A DNA stretch of 64,000 nt, from positions 310,001 to 374,000 of the forward strand of contig NZ_FNCI01000003.1 of assembly GCF_900100755.1 (NCBI RefSeq), written 5' to 3'. Positions 19,324-27,450 of the stretch are shown here, piece by piece (within the stretch, counting starts at the first letter, position 1; the number at the start of each line of letters is the position of its first letter). Under the pieces are notes generated by a model that saw only the letters and a program-made list of their open reading frames with translations, was not told the origin of the DNA and made no database searches. The position numbers were made by a program, and so were the translations under genes. This DNA comes from Onishia taeanensis (GTDB lineage Bacteria; Pseudomonadota; Gammaproteobacteria; Pseudomonadales; Halomonadaceae).

Positions 19324-19375
19324 ACGCCTCGTTCTCGGGACACAGGAGCCGAAAGGCACTGCCGAGTACCAGAGT

Positions 19376-19452
19376 CGGAGCGTGGCGCAGCTTGGTAGCG
19401 CGCTGCAATGGGGTTGCAGAGGTCGCTGGTTCGAATCCAGTCGCTCCGACCA
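19376..19452 (+). tRNA. tRNA-Pro (anticodon GGG)
   Basis: The 77-base sequence folds as a tRNA. The acceptor stem is CGGAGCG with CGCTCCG, and the T arm is CTGGTTCGAATCCAG. The anticodon arm is CTGCA-ATGGGGT-TGCAG with GGG at 34-36. The A discriminator and CCA end are encoded. It begins with C1, typical of tRNA-Pro. GGG reads CCC and CCU proline codons. A terminator follows directly. Confidence 0.97.
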
Positions 19453-19460
19453 GAAATATT

Positions 19461-19494
19461 AAAAGCCACTCGGCCTTGTCGAGTGGCTTTTTTC
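19461..19494 (+). terminator. Intrinsic terminator of tRNA-Pro
   Basis: Arms AAAAGCCACTCG and CGAGTGGCTTTT close a seven-base loop and run into a T6 tract, nine bases after the tRNA CCA end. Confidence 0.92.
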
Positions 19495-19591
19495 GTTTTG
19501 GCCTTTGCGTTTTAGACCTTTGCATTTTGGCCATCGCCAGAACGCTTTAGAATAGACAGACTCAGCCCCACCCCGCCAACGCCGAGGTTAC

Positions 19592-20740
19592 ATGCGCACT
19601 CTTGTTATCGTCAGAAGCCTCAAGATGGGCGGCATGGAACGAATGGCCATTACGCTTGCCGATGCTCTCGCCGATGCCGGGCACGAATCACACATCGTCA
19701 CCTGGCGCGACCGGGATCAGGTCCTCACCCCCGATCACCCTGACGTCATCAGCCATGTGGTGCCGATTCAACGCCTTATCCGCTTGACCGGTGTTGGCCT
19801 ACTGGTCGAACTGATCTCCCGTTTGATCCTCAACCCGCTGATCCGTCGCTCTCACTTTGTATGGACTGGCTGGCTGGGTGGTTTTGTATTCAGGGCCTGG
19901 CTGAAGCGCTTTGAAAAGCAACACGGCAAGGTGGATCGGCTGATCTTTCGCGGCCTGGGCACCTACGAGGGGATCTGGAGCTTCCGTGACGAGCGCGCAT
20001 GCTTCGTGCTGGAGAATGGCGTCAATTTCAAAGGCTCTCATTGGCAGCAACGCCTTTTTGCGCGCTGCCTTCTGAACAAACGCCACTTGGTGGGCGTTTC
20101 CCAAGGGGTAGTGGACTCAGCCCAAGCTTACTGCCAACGCTTCCAACTGACGCCGCTATCACTAGAGCGCATCATCAATGCCTGCCCGGTGAAACGCATC
20201 CAGTCATTGATGCTTGAGGAAGACTCCGGTATTCCCGACGAGCCCTTCATCCTCAACGTGGCAAGGCTGGTGCCTCAAAAGGACCACGAGCTACTGCTTG
20301 AAGCCTATGCCAAGGCCACGCCCGAAGAGCGGCTTGTCATTATCGGCGAAGGCCACCTACAGGCAGCACTCGAAGACAAGGCACGCAGGCTCGGCATTGC
20401 CGAGCGCGTCACCTTTGCCGGCACCAAACGCAACCCCTACCCCTGGATGCGCGCGGCCCGCCTTTTCGTCTTGAGCTCGAGAATAGAAGGCATGGGCATC
20501 GTACTAAGCGAAGCCTTGGCCTGCGGTACGCCGGTGGTCTCAGTGGACTGCCCTGGCGGCATCCGCGAGATTCTCAAGGGCGAGCTTGAAATCGGCATCG
20601 CGGAACACAGCGCGGAAGGCTTGGCGAGCAAGATGCAAGAAGTCCTTGGCCAAGGCGGTTATGAGGTCAAACCGGAATGGCTCAAGGACTTCTCGGAAGA
20701 GACCATGGTGGCCCGCTACCTGGGAACAAAGAATGGCTGA
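19592..20740 (+). CDS. Glycosyltransferase family 4 protein
   Basis: The 382-residue protein has the two-domain GT-B layout. The N-terminal domain starts MRTLVIVRSLKMGGMERMA, with the glycine-rich acceptor loop. The C-terminal domain holds FILNVARLVPQKDHELLLEAY, the sugar-nucleotide site GTKRNPYPWMRAARLFVLSS and the conserved EGMGIVLSEALACGTPVVS (EX7E-type). It probably adds a hexose to the LPS core or another surface glycan. It is the only plus-strand gene of this group and converges with the GT8 gene; it begins just after the tRNA-Pro terminator. Donor and acceptor are unknown. Confidence 0.88.
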   Translation: MRTLVIVRSLKMGGMERMAITLADALADAGHESHIVTWRDRDQVLTPDHPDVISHVVPIQRLIRLTGVGLLVELISRLILNPLIRRSHFVWTGWLGGFVFRAWLKRFEKQHGKVDRLIFRGLGTYEGIWSFRDERACFVLENGVNFKGSHWQQRLFARCLLNKRHLVGVSQGVVDSAQAYCQRFQLTPLSLERIINACPVKRIQSLMLEEDSGIPDEPFILNVARLVPQKDHELLLEAYAKATPEERLVIIGEGHLQAALEDKARRLGIAERVTFAGTKRNPYPWMRAARLFVLSSRIEGMGIVLSEALACGTPVVSVDCPGGIREILKGELEIGIAEHSAEGLASKMQEVLGQGGYEVKPEWLKDFSEETMVARYLGTKNG

Positions 20741-20762
20741 CGTCTACCCGCCACTTGAGGCA

Positions 20763-21686
20763 TCAAATGTTCTTGGTTCGCCTTTTCCGGCTCAATTGCT
20801 TCGGCCGCTTCAGCCATAAACGCAAACGCTTTTTCCAAGGCAATTGCTTTCGCAGCTCGCGAGCATTGATGGGCCACGGGGTCTGGGCTGAATAGCGTAT
20901 AAACTCTGCGGCCAATGGGTGAGTGCTCTCTGGATTCCAGGGCTTCACACCGCCGATGAAATGCACGACACACGGAAAGGCCACGGCCCTTTTCATTTCC
21001 TCATGGTAGGCCGCTAGGTGGGCATACCGCTTTTCGACTGCAGCATAAGCGGTAGGCTGAAAATTCCATTGAGCCTCAAGCCGCTTCCACCTCCCTTCTA
21101 GCACATGATTCAAGGCATCCTGATCGGGGAAAGGCGAATCTTGATGCGTTTTAAGGTATTTAACGGCCCTATTGGCCACCTGTTCATCACGCCACGCCAT
21201 CAGATCAATCAGCATCACGCCCGAGTTGAAGTAAGACGTGAAATCTCTACGCTGGCGGCCGACGGAACCTCGGCACAAGTCCATGGCAGCGGCCATCACA
21301 TGCTGCTCCAGCGGCACCTCCCAGAGTACCGCTAGGTCCTCCATCACGAGCACGTCACAATCCAAGTAGATAACTCGCTTGCAGTCGGCCGGCAAGTAAT
21401 CCTGCATGTACAAGCGCAGTAAAGCGGCAGCACCAAAGCGACCTGATGCGAGACTTTCGATCTCAGAGCGGGACACCACACTGAAAACTATCTGGGCCTT
21501 GTAAGCTGAAACGACAGCTTTCAAGCCAGCTTGAACATCCTCACTTATCCCGGTCGTCAACATATGAAAGCGAAAGCGGGATGGTTCATGAGCATGATCC
21601 AGTGCTGATGCCATAACCACAGCGGCATAAGGGGCATAGCGCTCGTCAGCGCTTAGCACAATATCCACGAACTCGGTGTTACTCAT
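20763..21686 (-). CDS. Glycosyltransferase family 8 protein
   Basis: The 307-residue protein fits GT8 (LPS galactosyl- or glucosyltransferases of the GT-A fold). It begins FVDIVLSADERYAPYAAVVMAS, with the DxD metal site in RVIYLDCDVLVMEDL. Later come YFNSGVMLIDLMAWR, the FPDQDALNHVL block and VVHFIGGVKPWN near the C terminus, followed by a basic tail (KKRLRLWLKRPKQLSRKRR). The start overlaps the end of the ligase gene upstream by eight bases, so the two are coupled. It probably acts in LPS core or O-chain assembly on the inner face of the membrane. Confidence 0.9.
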   Translation of the reverse strand: MSNTEFVDIVLSADERYAPYAAVVMASALDHAHEPSRFRFHMLTTGISEDVQAGLKAVVSAYKAQIVFSVVSRSEIESLASGRFGAAALLRLYMQDYLPADCKRVIYLDCDVLVMEDLAVLWEVPLEQHVMAAAMDLCRGSVGRQRRDFTSYFNSGVMLIDLMAWRDEQVANRAVKYLKTHQDSPFPDQDALNHVLEGRWKRLEAQWNFQPTAYAAVEKRYAHLAAYHEEMKRAVAFPCVVHFIGGVKPWNPESTHPLAAEFIRYSAQTPWPINARELRKQLPWKKRLRLWLKRPKQLSRKRRTKNI

Positions 21687-22980
21687 GGCGCTTCACTCCG
21701 AAAAGATAGAAAGAAAGGCCAATACCACCCAACACCAAATAGATATAGAGTCCAGTTTTGAAAATTATATAAGACTCGAAAAGGTTGACGACAAAGAAAA
21801 GCCCCCAAGCAGACAGTAAACCAAAGAACAAAATCGGCTCACCTTGACGCCACAGGCTAAACACACCCTTCAACGACATCCAAGTCAATATAGCTAATAG
21901 CGAGAAACCCAGCAGCCCGTATGCAAGAGTAATGTCGATATAGCCATTATGGAAATGTCCGTATCTTTTTTTCACCCTATCCGGAAAAGGACCCTCATCA
22001 ATCAAGGGTTTACGACTTTCACCACCCCAGCCGGTCAAGGGGCGCTCCTGGATTTTTTCAATAGCGTATCGCCATGTATTGATTCGGTTGCCAATACTAC
22101 CGTACGAAATGTTCTGCAGGTTACCTTCGACAAGGTCTTCGATCACCTGATTTTCATATCCCAGCCGTTTCTCTATTAGCGGAGAGAACTGCCATATAAG
22201 CACCACCGACAATATAGCGCCAAGAAAAAAAAACAGGCCTGACTTTGGAGCAGAAAGCAGTGTTAGAGCTTCTTTTTTCTTTAAAAAAACAGCCACCACA
22301 GAGATTAATAACAATATAATAAAGCAACCCAACCAGACAGCTCGAGTCTGTGTGATAATAACACCCACTATCGAGAGAATTACGAGTCCTGCGGGGAGCA
22401 ACAGCAATAAGATGGAGGTACTTTTCTGGTAGCAGTACCAGCACCAACACACCGAAAAGACCAACGCCATTGCAAAATATACTGCCGTATGTTGCGAATT
22501 GGTAAAACCGAAACCAACGCGATGCCCTTGGAACCCCATGAGCCATTGGCTGGAGTCAAAGCCAATCAGCAATGCAAACAAGAACCCAGCAACAAATATA
22601 GCTGCAAGATAGATAGCTGCTCTTACAGACCCCCTCAGCCACCAAGCCACAGCGATACATAGGAATAGCTTGGCTATATGCCTGGCGCCCTTAAGCTGAC
22701 CATCTGCGAAGCCAGGAAATCTCTCGATCGCGAAGAAATACACGAACACCTCTAGCACAACGAAGGCCAAAAAAACGAGAAACACCCAATTGTATCTTAT
22801 TTTCCTGTCTGGTTCGCGAAACCAAAGAAAGATGAAGCAGAGGATAAAGATCACCTCTGCCGCACGCGACACATCAAGGCTAGAAAACCAGGAGAAAATG
22901 TAAACTGATAATGCAATCCAACCACAGTTGCGAACAAACCGCTCGTATCTTCCGCCAGCAACCTGCGTACCGCTAAACAT
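21679..22980 (-). CDS. O-antigen ligase / Wzy-like membrane protein
   Basis: The 433-residue protein has around ten to twelve hydrophobic helices and a large periplasmic loop (about residues 270-365) with NRINTWRYAIEKIQERPLTGWG and a later HNGYIDITLAYGLLG. These are the features of the WaaL/O-antigen ligase superfamily, which joins undecaprenyl-linked O-chain to lipid A-core. Wzy polymerases share the fold, so the exact activity is not certain. A TTG start six bases upstream is possible. Codon use and base composition are more AT-rich than in the housekeeping genes. Confidence 0.85.
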   Translation of the reverse strand: MFSGTQVAGGRYERFVRNCGWIALSVYIFSWFSSLDVSRAAEVIFILCFIFLWFREPDRKIRYNWVFLVFLAFVVLEVFVYFFAIERFPGFADGQLKGARHIAKLFLCIAVAWWLRGSVRAAIYLAAIFVAGFLFALLIGFDSSQWLMGFQGHRVGFGFTNSQHTAVYFAMALVFSVCWCWYCYQKSTSILLLLLPAGLVILSIVGVIITQTRAVWLGCFIILLLISVVAVFLKKKEALTLLSAPKSGLFFFLGAILSVVLIWQFSPLIEKRLGYENQVIEDLVEGNLQNISYGSIGNRINTWRYAIEKIQERPLTGWGGESRKPLIDEGPFPDRVKKRYGHFHNGYIDITLAYGLLGFSLLAILTWMSLKGVFSLWRQGEPILFFGLLSAWGLFFVVNLFESYIIFKTGLYIYLVLGGIGLSFYLFGVKRHE

Positions 22981-22986
22981 TGTCAA

Positions 22987-23286
22987 GCACCACCATTATC
23001 ATTTCCTCCATCTCTCTTACTAGTCAGAGCCACTTATTATTCAGGATAGTCCCGTACTCGGCATAAAGGCCTACAGCGCGAAAACCCTTACAGCTAGCGG
23101 CTAATTGGACTCAAAACTGTGTTGGTAACACCTAGCAGTCCTCAGGCAAAGTAAACCTAGCCCTGGCTTAGACCTACCGGCTAGATATCCGGTAGATGTC
23201 CACCAGCCAGACCACAAACAGCCTACCAACAAGGCCAGCCCCTAGGCTGGCTGATCGCTATGCACTCGAGCCGCCCAATGCGCCAA
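22987..23286. other. Intergenic stretch with two inverted repeats
   Basis: No gene can be supported. CTACCGG and CCGGTAG (23174-23195, eight-base loop) and GCCAGC/GCTGGC (23234-23251) are inverted repeats located just beyond the stop of the coiled-coil gene. The second may be its terminator but lacks a T tract. Confidence 0.5.
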
Positions 23287-24015
23287 TCAGGACGTGCTGG
23301 TCAACGCCTTGTCCACTTGTTCGATGGCTGCAGGGCCGATCCCTTTGATGTCGGCCAGAGTGCCGGCTGCATGGCGGCTCTCAATGTCGCTGATCATCAC
23401 GAGCCCATTTTCGGCCAGTGTTGCCGCAACCTTTGTCGGCAGTTCCAGGTCTTCGACCCTCAAGCACTGGTTTTGCTCACGCCAGCGAGCCGCCATCGCC
23501 TGAGAAGCCTGGTCCACGAACTCGCCGTACTCGCTATCGCGAACTGCGGTGATCAGGTCGCAGAATTCAAGCTGATGCTGGTCACTCTCGCTCAGCGGAG
23601 TGCTGCTAATAACGTAGTGCGGCGGCTGCGCAATCTGGACCTGGTCATTGGTCAGCGACACCTTGACCTTGCCATCGTCACTGGTGACCGACGGTGCCTC
23701 TTCATCAGCGCCGCTATTGGCCGCCTTCCCACGCTTGGCGTCCTGCTTGGCACGTGCCTTTTGCAATTCTTCGCGCGCCAGGTGTTTGGCCTGCTTCGCG
23801 TCTTTCTTTGCGGCATCAAGCTTGTCACTGAGCTTGGCGTTACGGGTACGCAACTGCTCGGCTTCGTGCTTGGCCTTGTCGCGCGCCTTCTGGGCCTGCT
23901 GCGCCTCTTTCTTGAGCTGCTGAACGTCAGCCTTTAGCTCATCGACTTCCATCTGCAGCGTGATGGCACGAACCAGCGCGTCGTCCTGAGTATCTTGAGC
24001 GGCTGTATCAGTCAT
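23287..24015 (-). CDS. Coiled-coil protein with C-terminal helix-hairpin-helix domain
   Basis: The 242-residue protein has a strongly charged coiled coil (about residues 15-95, rich in Lys, Ala, Gln and Glu), an acidic linker, a small middle domain, and a C-terminal region LRVEDLELPTKVAATLAENG...LADIKGIGPAAIEQVDKAL. That end has the pattern of helix-hairpin-helix folds and especially of the RNA polymerase alpha C-terminal domain. I infer a DNA- or RNA-polymerase-related role but recognise no named family. GGGAG precedes the ATG. The 5' leader holds a complete intrinsic terminator, so expression is probably set by attenuation. Confidence 0.8.
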   Translation of the reverse strand: MTDTAAQDTQDDALVRAITLQMEVDELKADVQQLKKEAQQAQKARDKAKHEAEQLRTRNAKLSDKLDAAKKDAKQAKHLAREELQKARAKQDAKRGKAANSGADEEAPSVTSDDGKVKVSLTNDQVQIAQPPHYVISSTPLSESDQHQLEFCDLITAVRDSEYGEFVDQASQAMAARWREQNQCLRVEDLELPTKVAATLAENGLVMISDIESRHAAGTLADIKGIGPAAIEQVDKALTSTS

Positions 24016-24035
24016 AGGATCTCCCTTGGTAGATC

Positions 24036-24070
24036 AAGAAAAACCCCGCCCAGCCAAGGCTGGGCGGGGT
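24036..24070 (-). terminator. Intrinsic terminator in the leader of the coiled-coil gene
   Basis: Arms ACCCCGCCCAGCC and GGCTGGGCGGGGT are a perfect 13-bp stem, followed on the minus strand by TTTTCTTG. It ends only about 20 bases before the ATG at 24015, and after the likely promoter, so it acts as an attenuator or ends a short leader RNA. Confidence 0.8.
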
Positions 24071-24125
24071 GCGAAGCGAGCATTGGTAAACAGACCGACG
24101 GCAGATGCCGCCGACCTTGGGCGAT

Positions 24126-24153
24126 ATGATAGCGGCGAACAGCCTGTTTTCAA
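24126..24153 (-). promoter_or_regulatory. Candidate sigma-70 promoter of the coiled-coil gene
   Basis: On the minus strand TTGAAA (24153-24148) and TATCAT (24131-24126) are 16 bases apart. The expected start near 24119 leaves a leader of about 104 bases that contains the terminator at 24070-24036. Confidence 0.55.
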
Positions 24154-24250
24154 GCCTGGCGTAATACCTGGCATTGAAGCCGACATCTAGGCCAGCGAGC
24201 CAGCTAGGCGAGACTGCCTCGTGACGCATGCACAAAATCCGTTCACAAGT

Positions 24251-24354
24251 CCCATGCACTAACCTCATGCACAAGACCCATGCATAAGACCCATGCATAA
24301 GACCCATGCATAAGGCCCATGCATAAGGCCCATGCATAAGGCCCATGCACAAGC
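24251..24354. repeat. Eight tandem 13-bp repeats, consensus CCCATGCATAAGR
   Basis: The word CATGC recurs at exactly 13-base steps at 24253, 24266, 24279, 24292, 24305, 24318, 24331 and 24344. The inner units are nearly identical and each contains the palindrome ATGCAT. The array lies between two divergent promoters, that of the coiled-coil gene (24153) and that of satD (24463). It looks like an iteron-type protein binding array or a variable-number tandem repeat; it is not a CRISPR. Confidence 0.9.
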
Positions 24355-24452
24355 GATTCACGGCGCAGGCCGCCGAGCATCTAGCGTAGACCGATTCGGC
24401 GACGTTAGGGCATAGCGGTTTAATAGAATATTGCGAATTAATAACCCATATA

Positions 24453-24490
24453 GGCTATATATTTGACAAATAGCCATATAAGGCTATCTT
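24453..24490 (+). promoter_or_regulatory. satD promoter with palindromic operator in the spacer
   Basis: TTGACA (24463-24468) and TATCTT (24485-24490) are 16 bases apart. The inverted repeat ATAGCC-ATATAA-GGCTAT (24470-24487) fills the spacer and overlaps the -10, and a third half-site GGCTAT lies at 24453-24458, just upstream of the -35. This is the layout of a repressed promoter; the SatD protein itself carries an HTH and could be the repressor. Confidence 0.65.
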
Positions 24491-24522
24491 AAAAGGCAAA
24501 CCGGGTTATGAGAGAGCACTCC

Positions 24523-25167
24523 ATGAGGCAGCCCCTTGCCGTGCTGACCGGCGACATCATCGCATCACAGCGGATCAGCGATATAACCGCGCTTTACCGG
24601 GTGCTGGATGCCAGCTTGTCACGCCTTGCCAAGCATTATGGCGGCCGTTTCGAGCGCTACCGTGGCGATGGCTTCCAACTGGCCATCCCCTGCACCAGCG
24701 AGGCCCTGCATGCCGCTGTGGCTCTGCGTGCCGAGCTGATCATGCACTCACAAGACCAACGCTGGGATGCCCGAGTTGCGGTGGCCGTTGGTCATAACGA
24801 GTGGCAGCCCGGTAGCCCCCTGGCATCCGCCGACGGGCCGGTGTTCATCGCATCTGGCAAAGCACTGGACGCCATAAGCGAAAGTGACGCTCACCTGGCA
24901 CTGACTGAGGCCGATGCCCCTCATGACGCTGCCATGACGCTGCTGGTCCGCTATGTGGATGAGCTGATCGATGGCTGGTCTCACTACTCCGCTGAGATCG
25001 CCTTTCTCAAGCTGTGGCACGATGAGTCCCAGCAGGCCATAGCCGAGCGGCTAGGCATCCGCCAACCAAGCGTTCACAAGCGCCTGCGTGCCGCCCGCTG
25101 GACAATGCTCGCCGATACGCTGAACTTTTTCCAACAGCGCCTGGCCACGGAGCAACCTGACGAATGA
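24523..25167 (+). CDS. SatD family protein
   Basis: The 214-residue protein resembles the SatD family. Its N-terminal part (LAVLTGDIIASQRISDITALY, then RFERYRGDGFQLAI) has the form of a nucleotide-cyclase-like or ferredoxin-type domain. The C-terminal segment KLWHDESQQAIAERLGIRQPSVHKRLRAARW is a clear helix-turn-helix. ATG 24508 is also possible; 24523 is preferred for AGAGAG upstream and a better leader length. It overlaps the next gene by four bases. SatD with a DUF3307 membrane partner is a recurrent pair; its role is unknown, and autoregulation through the ATAGCC palindrome is my inference. Confidence 0.8.
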   Translation: MRQPLAVLTGDIIASQRISDITALYRVLDASLSRLAKHYGGRFERYRGDGFQLAIPCTSEALHAAVALRAELIMHSQDQRWDARVAVAVGHNEWQPGSPLASADGPVFIASGKALDAISESDAHLALTEADAPHDAAMTLLVRYVDELIDGWSHYSAEIAFLKLWHDESQQAIAERLGIRQPSVHKRLRAARWTMLADTLNFFQQRLATEQPDE

Positions 25168-25904
25168 CTTCCCCAGAAATGGCGACACTGCTCGGCCTGG
25201 TGCTAGCCCATCTAAGTGGCGATTTTCTATTTCAGCCGCACCGATGGGTCGAATCGAAACAGCGCCACAAGCTATTGTCGCCGGCCCTTTACTGGCATGC
25301 ATGCCTGCATGGTTTGCTCACGGCTTTGGTACTCACGCTCGCCGGCAGCGGGCTGGGCATCATTCTGGCCGGCACGCTTTTCGTGGCGATTAGCCATGCA
25401 CTGATCGACCTTGGCAAGACATACCTTGATTCGAACCGGCTGAGGTGGTTCCTACTCGACCAGCTGTTACACCTGCTGGTAATACTCGGGCTATGGCTCA
25501 CCTGGCTAGGCAGCCTACAGCCTCTTTTCGAGATGTTCGCCTGGATAACCACCCCAAGAGCCCTGACACTGGCCGGCGCCTACCTGCTGGTGACCCGGCC
25601 GATGGCCATCGCCATCGCCCTGGCCATGCGCCCCTGGAGCGATGAGGTCAACGACCCCGGCACTCTGGCGGCGGCCGGAGCCCGCATCGGCATGCTCGAG
25701 CGCTTTCTGGTACTAACGCTCGTACTGCTGGACGAGCTAACTGCCGTGGGCTTCCTGCTGACAGCGAAGTCAGTACTGCGCTTCGGCGACCTACGCGAAA
25801 GCAGCGATCGCAAGCTCACCGAGTACGTGCTGCTAGGCACCCTGCTCAGCGTATCAGCCACTCTGGCACTGGGCTTGCTGGTACGCAGCCTGAATCTCGG
25901 GTAA
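25164..25904 (+). CDS. DUF3307 family membrane protein
   Basis: The 246-residue protein has about six membrane helices. The N-terminal block LGLVLAHLSGDFLFQPHRWVESK and the later HACLHGLLTAL and SHALIDLGKTYL motifs, with conserved His and Asp residues, are typical of DUF3307. It is translated with satD through an ATGA overlap. The C-terminal half (GLGILERFLVL-like GMLERFLVLTLVLLDELTAVGFLLTA part) matches the family's long version. The function is unknown. Confidence 0.82.
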   Translation: MTSPEMATLLGLVLAHLSGDFLFQPHRWVESKQRHKLLSPALYWHACLHGLLTALVLTLAGSGLGIILAGTLFVAISHALIDLGKTYLDSNRLRWFLLDQLLHLLVILGLWLTWLGSLQPLFEMFAWITTPRALTLAGAYLLVTRPMAIAIALAMRPWSDEVNDPGTLAAAGARIGMLERFLVLTLVLLDELTAVGFLLTAKSVLRFGDLRESSDRKLTEYVLLGTLLSVSATLALGLLVRSLNLG

Positions 25905-25942
25905 TAGATTCAAGCTAATAAACTCAGGCTAATTAAAAGACC

Positions 25943-25970
25943 AATAAAAAAGGGCGGCACATGGCCGCCC
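25943..25970 (-). terminator. Terminator downstream of the priming glycosyltransferase gene
   Basis: GGGCGGC and GCCGCCC pair around ACATG, followed on the minus strand by TTTTTTATTGG. It sits between the convergent DUF3307 and sugar-phosphate transferase genes and may serve both. Confidence 0.82.
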
Positions 25971-26003
25971 TCAACAACGTCATTTTTCAAGGCCCTTACG
26001 CCC

Positions 26004-27284
26004 TTACCTAGCGCCATTACCGGTAAACACCGTCTTGACGGTCTTGAAAAGCACCAGCACATCAAGCCACAGCGAGAAGTGTTTGATGTAGTAAAAGTCG
26101 TATTGAAGCTTAGTGGTCATGCCATCAACCTCGGCAGCATAACCCTGCTCGACCTGAGCCCACCCGGAAATACCCGGCCGGACGACATGGCGATACCGGA
26201 AGAAAGGCACGTCGCGCTCGTACCACTCGGAGAGCTGCATGGATTCAGGACGAGGGCCAATAAAGCTCATCTCCCCTTTCAACACATTGAACAACTGTGG
26301 AAGCTCATCGAGGCGGTACTTGCGAATCACCTTGCCAACCGGGGTGATCCGAGGGTCGTCGTCACCATCGGTGAAGCCCTTGCCCTCCCGATCGATATAC
26401 ATACTGCGAAACTTGTAGACCTTGAACGGAACACCTCGATACCCCATGCGCTCCTGAAGAAACAGCGCAGGACCGGGGCTATCCTTTCTTATCGCCAAGG
26501 CTGTAAGCAACATGATGGGGGCAAGAGCGGGCAGCAGCAGCAACGCGCCCAGCAAGTCAGCACATCGTTTCAGGCCGCCGTACATGGCTGATGGCAGCAG
26601 AGAGCCAAACTCGTTCTCCGAAAGATGGTCGACCTGGACACGACCGGTGATCGACTCATGCATCTGGCGGACGTGATACACCGGAATTCTGCATAGGGTG
26701 CATTGGGCCAAAAACTTCTCCCATTCGGCGCCCAAATCCTCACTTCTCAGGTCAGCCACGATGGCGTCATAGCGGGTGCCATCCGGCTCAGGGGTACCTA
26801 GCTGACGAAGCTCTATCCTCGCTGTGGGCTTCAATTGCAAGGCATTGCCCACAGGCACCACCGCGATCTTCATGCGCCGATAGCGCCGACCAATGAAGTA
26901 ACCGGCGAAGAACCACAATAGCGAGGCCAGATAGCCCGTGAACAGCACTTGGCGCGTGTACTCTTCCCTAGTGAAGAAGAGGATGGCAACCACCACGAGA
27001 AAGGCCAAGCTGACGGTGGGCAAAATATAAGCGGCCACCTGCACGCCAGGAAAGCGTGCAAACCGACGCAAGCACAGGGTAATAGCAACGAAGGCCAAGC
27101 CGATCGCCACGATGGTGTTGAGGCGGTAGTCCGGCATGGTCTGCCAGAACCCCCATCCCCAGCGCTCAAGTGCCGGCAGCGCGATGACCAGCGGCAGACC
27201 GACCAATACCTGGAAAGGCAAGCCCAGCAGGAGTTGCTCATACCACCGGGAGTGGCGACGTTCGTAAGGGTATGTCACATCCAT
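26004..27284 (-). CDS. Undecaprenyl-phosphate sugar-1-phosphate transferase (WcaJ/WbaP type)
   Basis: This enzyme starts surface-glycan synthesis by moving a sugar phosphate from a UDP-sugar to undecaprenyl phosphate. The 426-residue protein has four N-terminal helices, a CoA-binding-like middle domain and the polyisoprenyl-phosphate transferase core: GGLKRCADLLGALLLLP, VPFKVYKFRSM, KYRLDELPQLFNVLKGEMS, GPRPE, and RPGISGWAQV near the C terminus. These are the hallmarks of the PglC/WcaJ/WbaP family. The frame allows ATG 27305; 27284 fits homologues better, but neither has a strong ribosome site. It is probably the first step for the locus at 33-45 kb. Confidence 0.92.
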   Translation of the reverse strand: MDVTYPYERRHSRWYEQLLLGLPFQVLVGLPLVIALPALERWGWGFWQTMPDYRLNTIVAIGLAFVAITLCLRRFARFPGVQVAAYILPTVSLAFLVVVAILFFTREEYTRQVLFTGYLASLLWFFAGYFIGRRYRRMKIAVVPVGNALQLKPTARIELRQLGTPEPDGTRYDAIVADLRSEDLGAEWEKFLAQCTLCRIPVYHVRQMHESITGRVQVDHLSENEFGSLLPSAMYGGLKRCADLLGALLLLPALAPIMLLTALAIRKDSPGPALFLQERMGYRGVPFKVYKFRSMYIDREGKGFTDGDDDPRITPVGKVIRKYRLDELPQLFNVLKGEMSFIGPRPESMQLSEWYERDVPFFRYRHVVRPGISGWAQVEQGYAAEVDGMTTKLQYDFYYIKHFSLWLDVLVLFKTVKTVFTGNGAR

Positions 27285-27450
27285 GCCTTTATTGGATCTC
27301 CGCATCTTATCGTACAGTACACTAGGACCACGCCCTTTACGCGCTCGGAACCCATCCCAAAATGGAATCTGCGGCTTAGCGCTTCAAGTTATCGTTCCAT
27401 TGTACACGGAGGATGGGGCGTGCTTCACTTCGGCCGCTGCAGATACCCTC

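Noticed and set aside
19376-19452. tRNA-Pro as integration site of a genomic island covering the glycan genes
   Set aside because: I found no second copy of the tRNA 3' end downstream and no integrase gene in the window.
24251-24354. CRISPR-like array
   Set aside because: The units are contiguous 13-base repeats with no unique spacers and no cas genes nearby.
24008-24361. Minus-strand open frame of 117 codons rich in Met, His, Cys and Ala
   Set aside because: It is a by-product of the 13-bp tandem repeat, overlaps the leader terminator and the start of the coiled-coil gene, and has no ribosome site.
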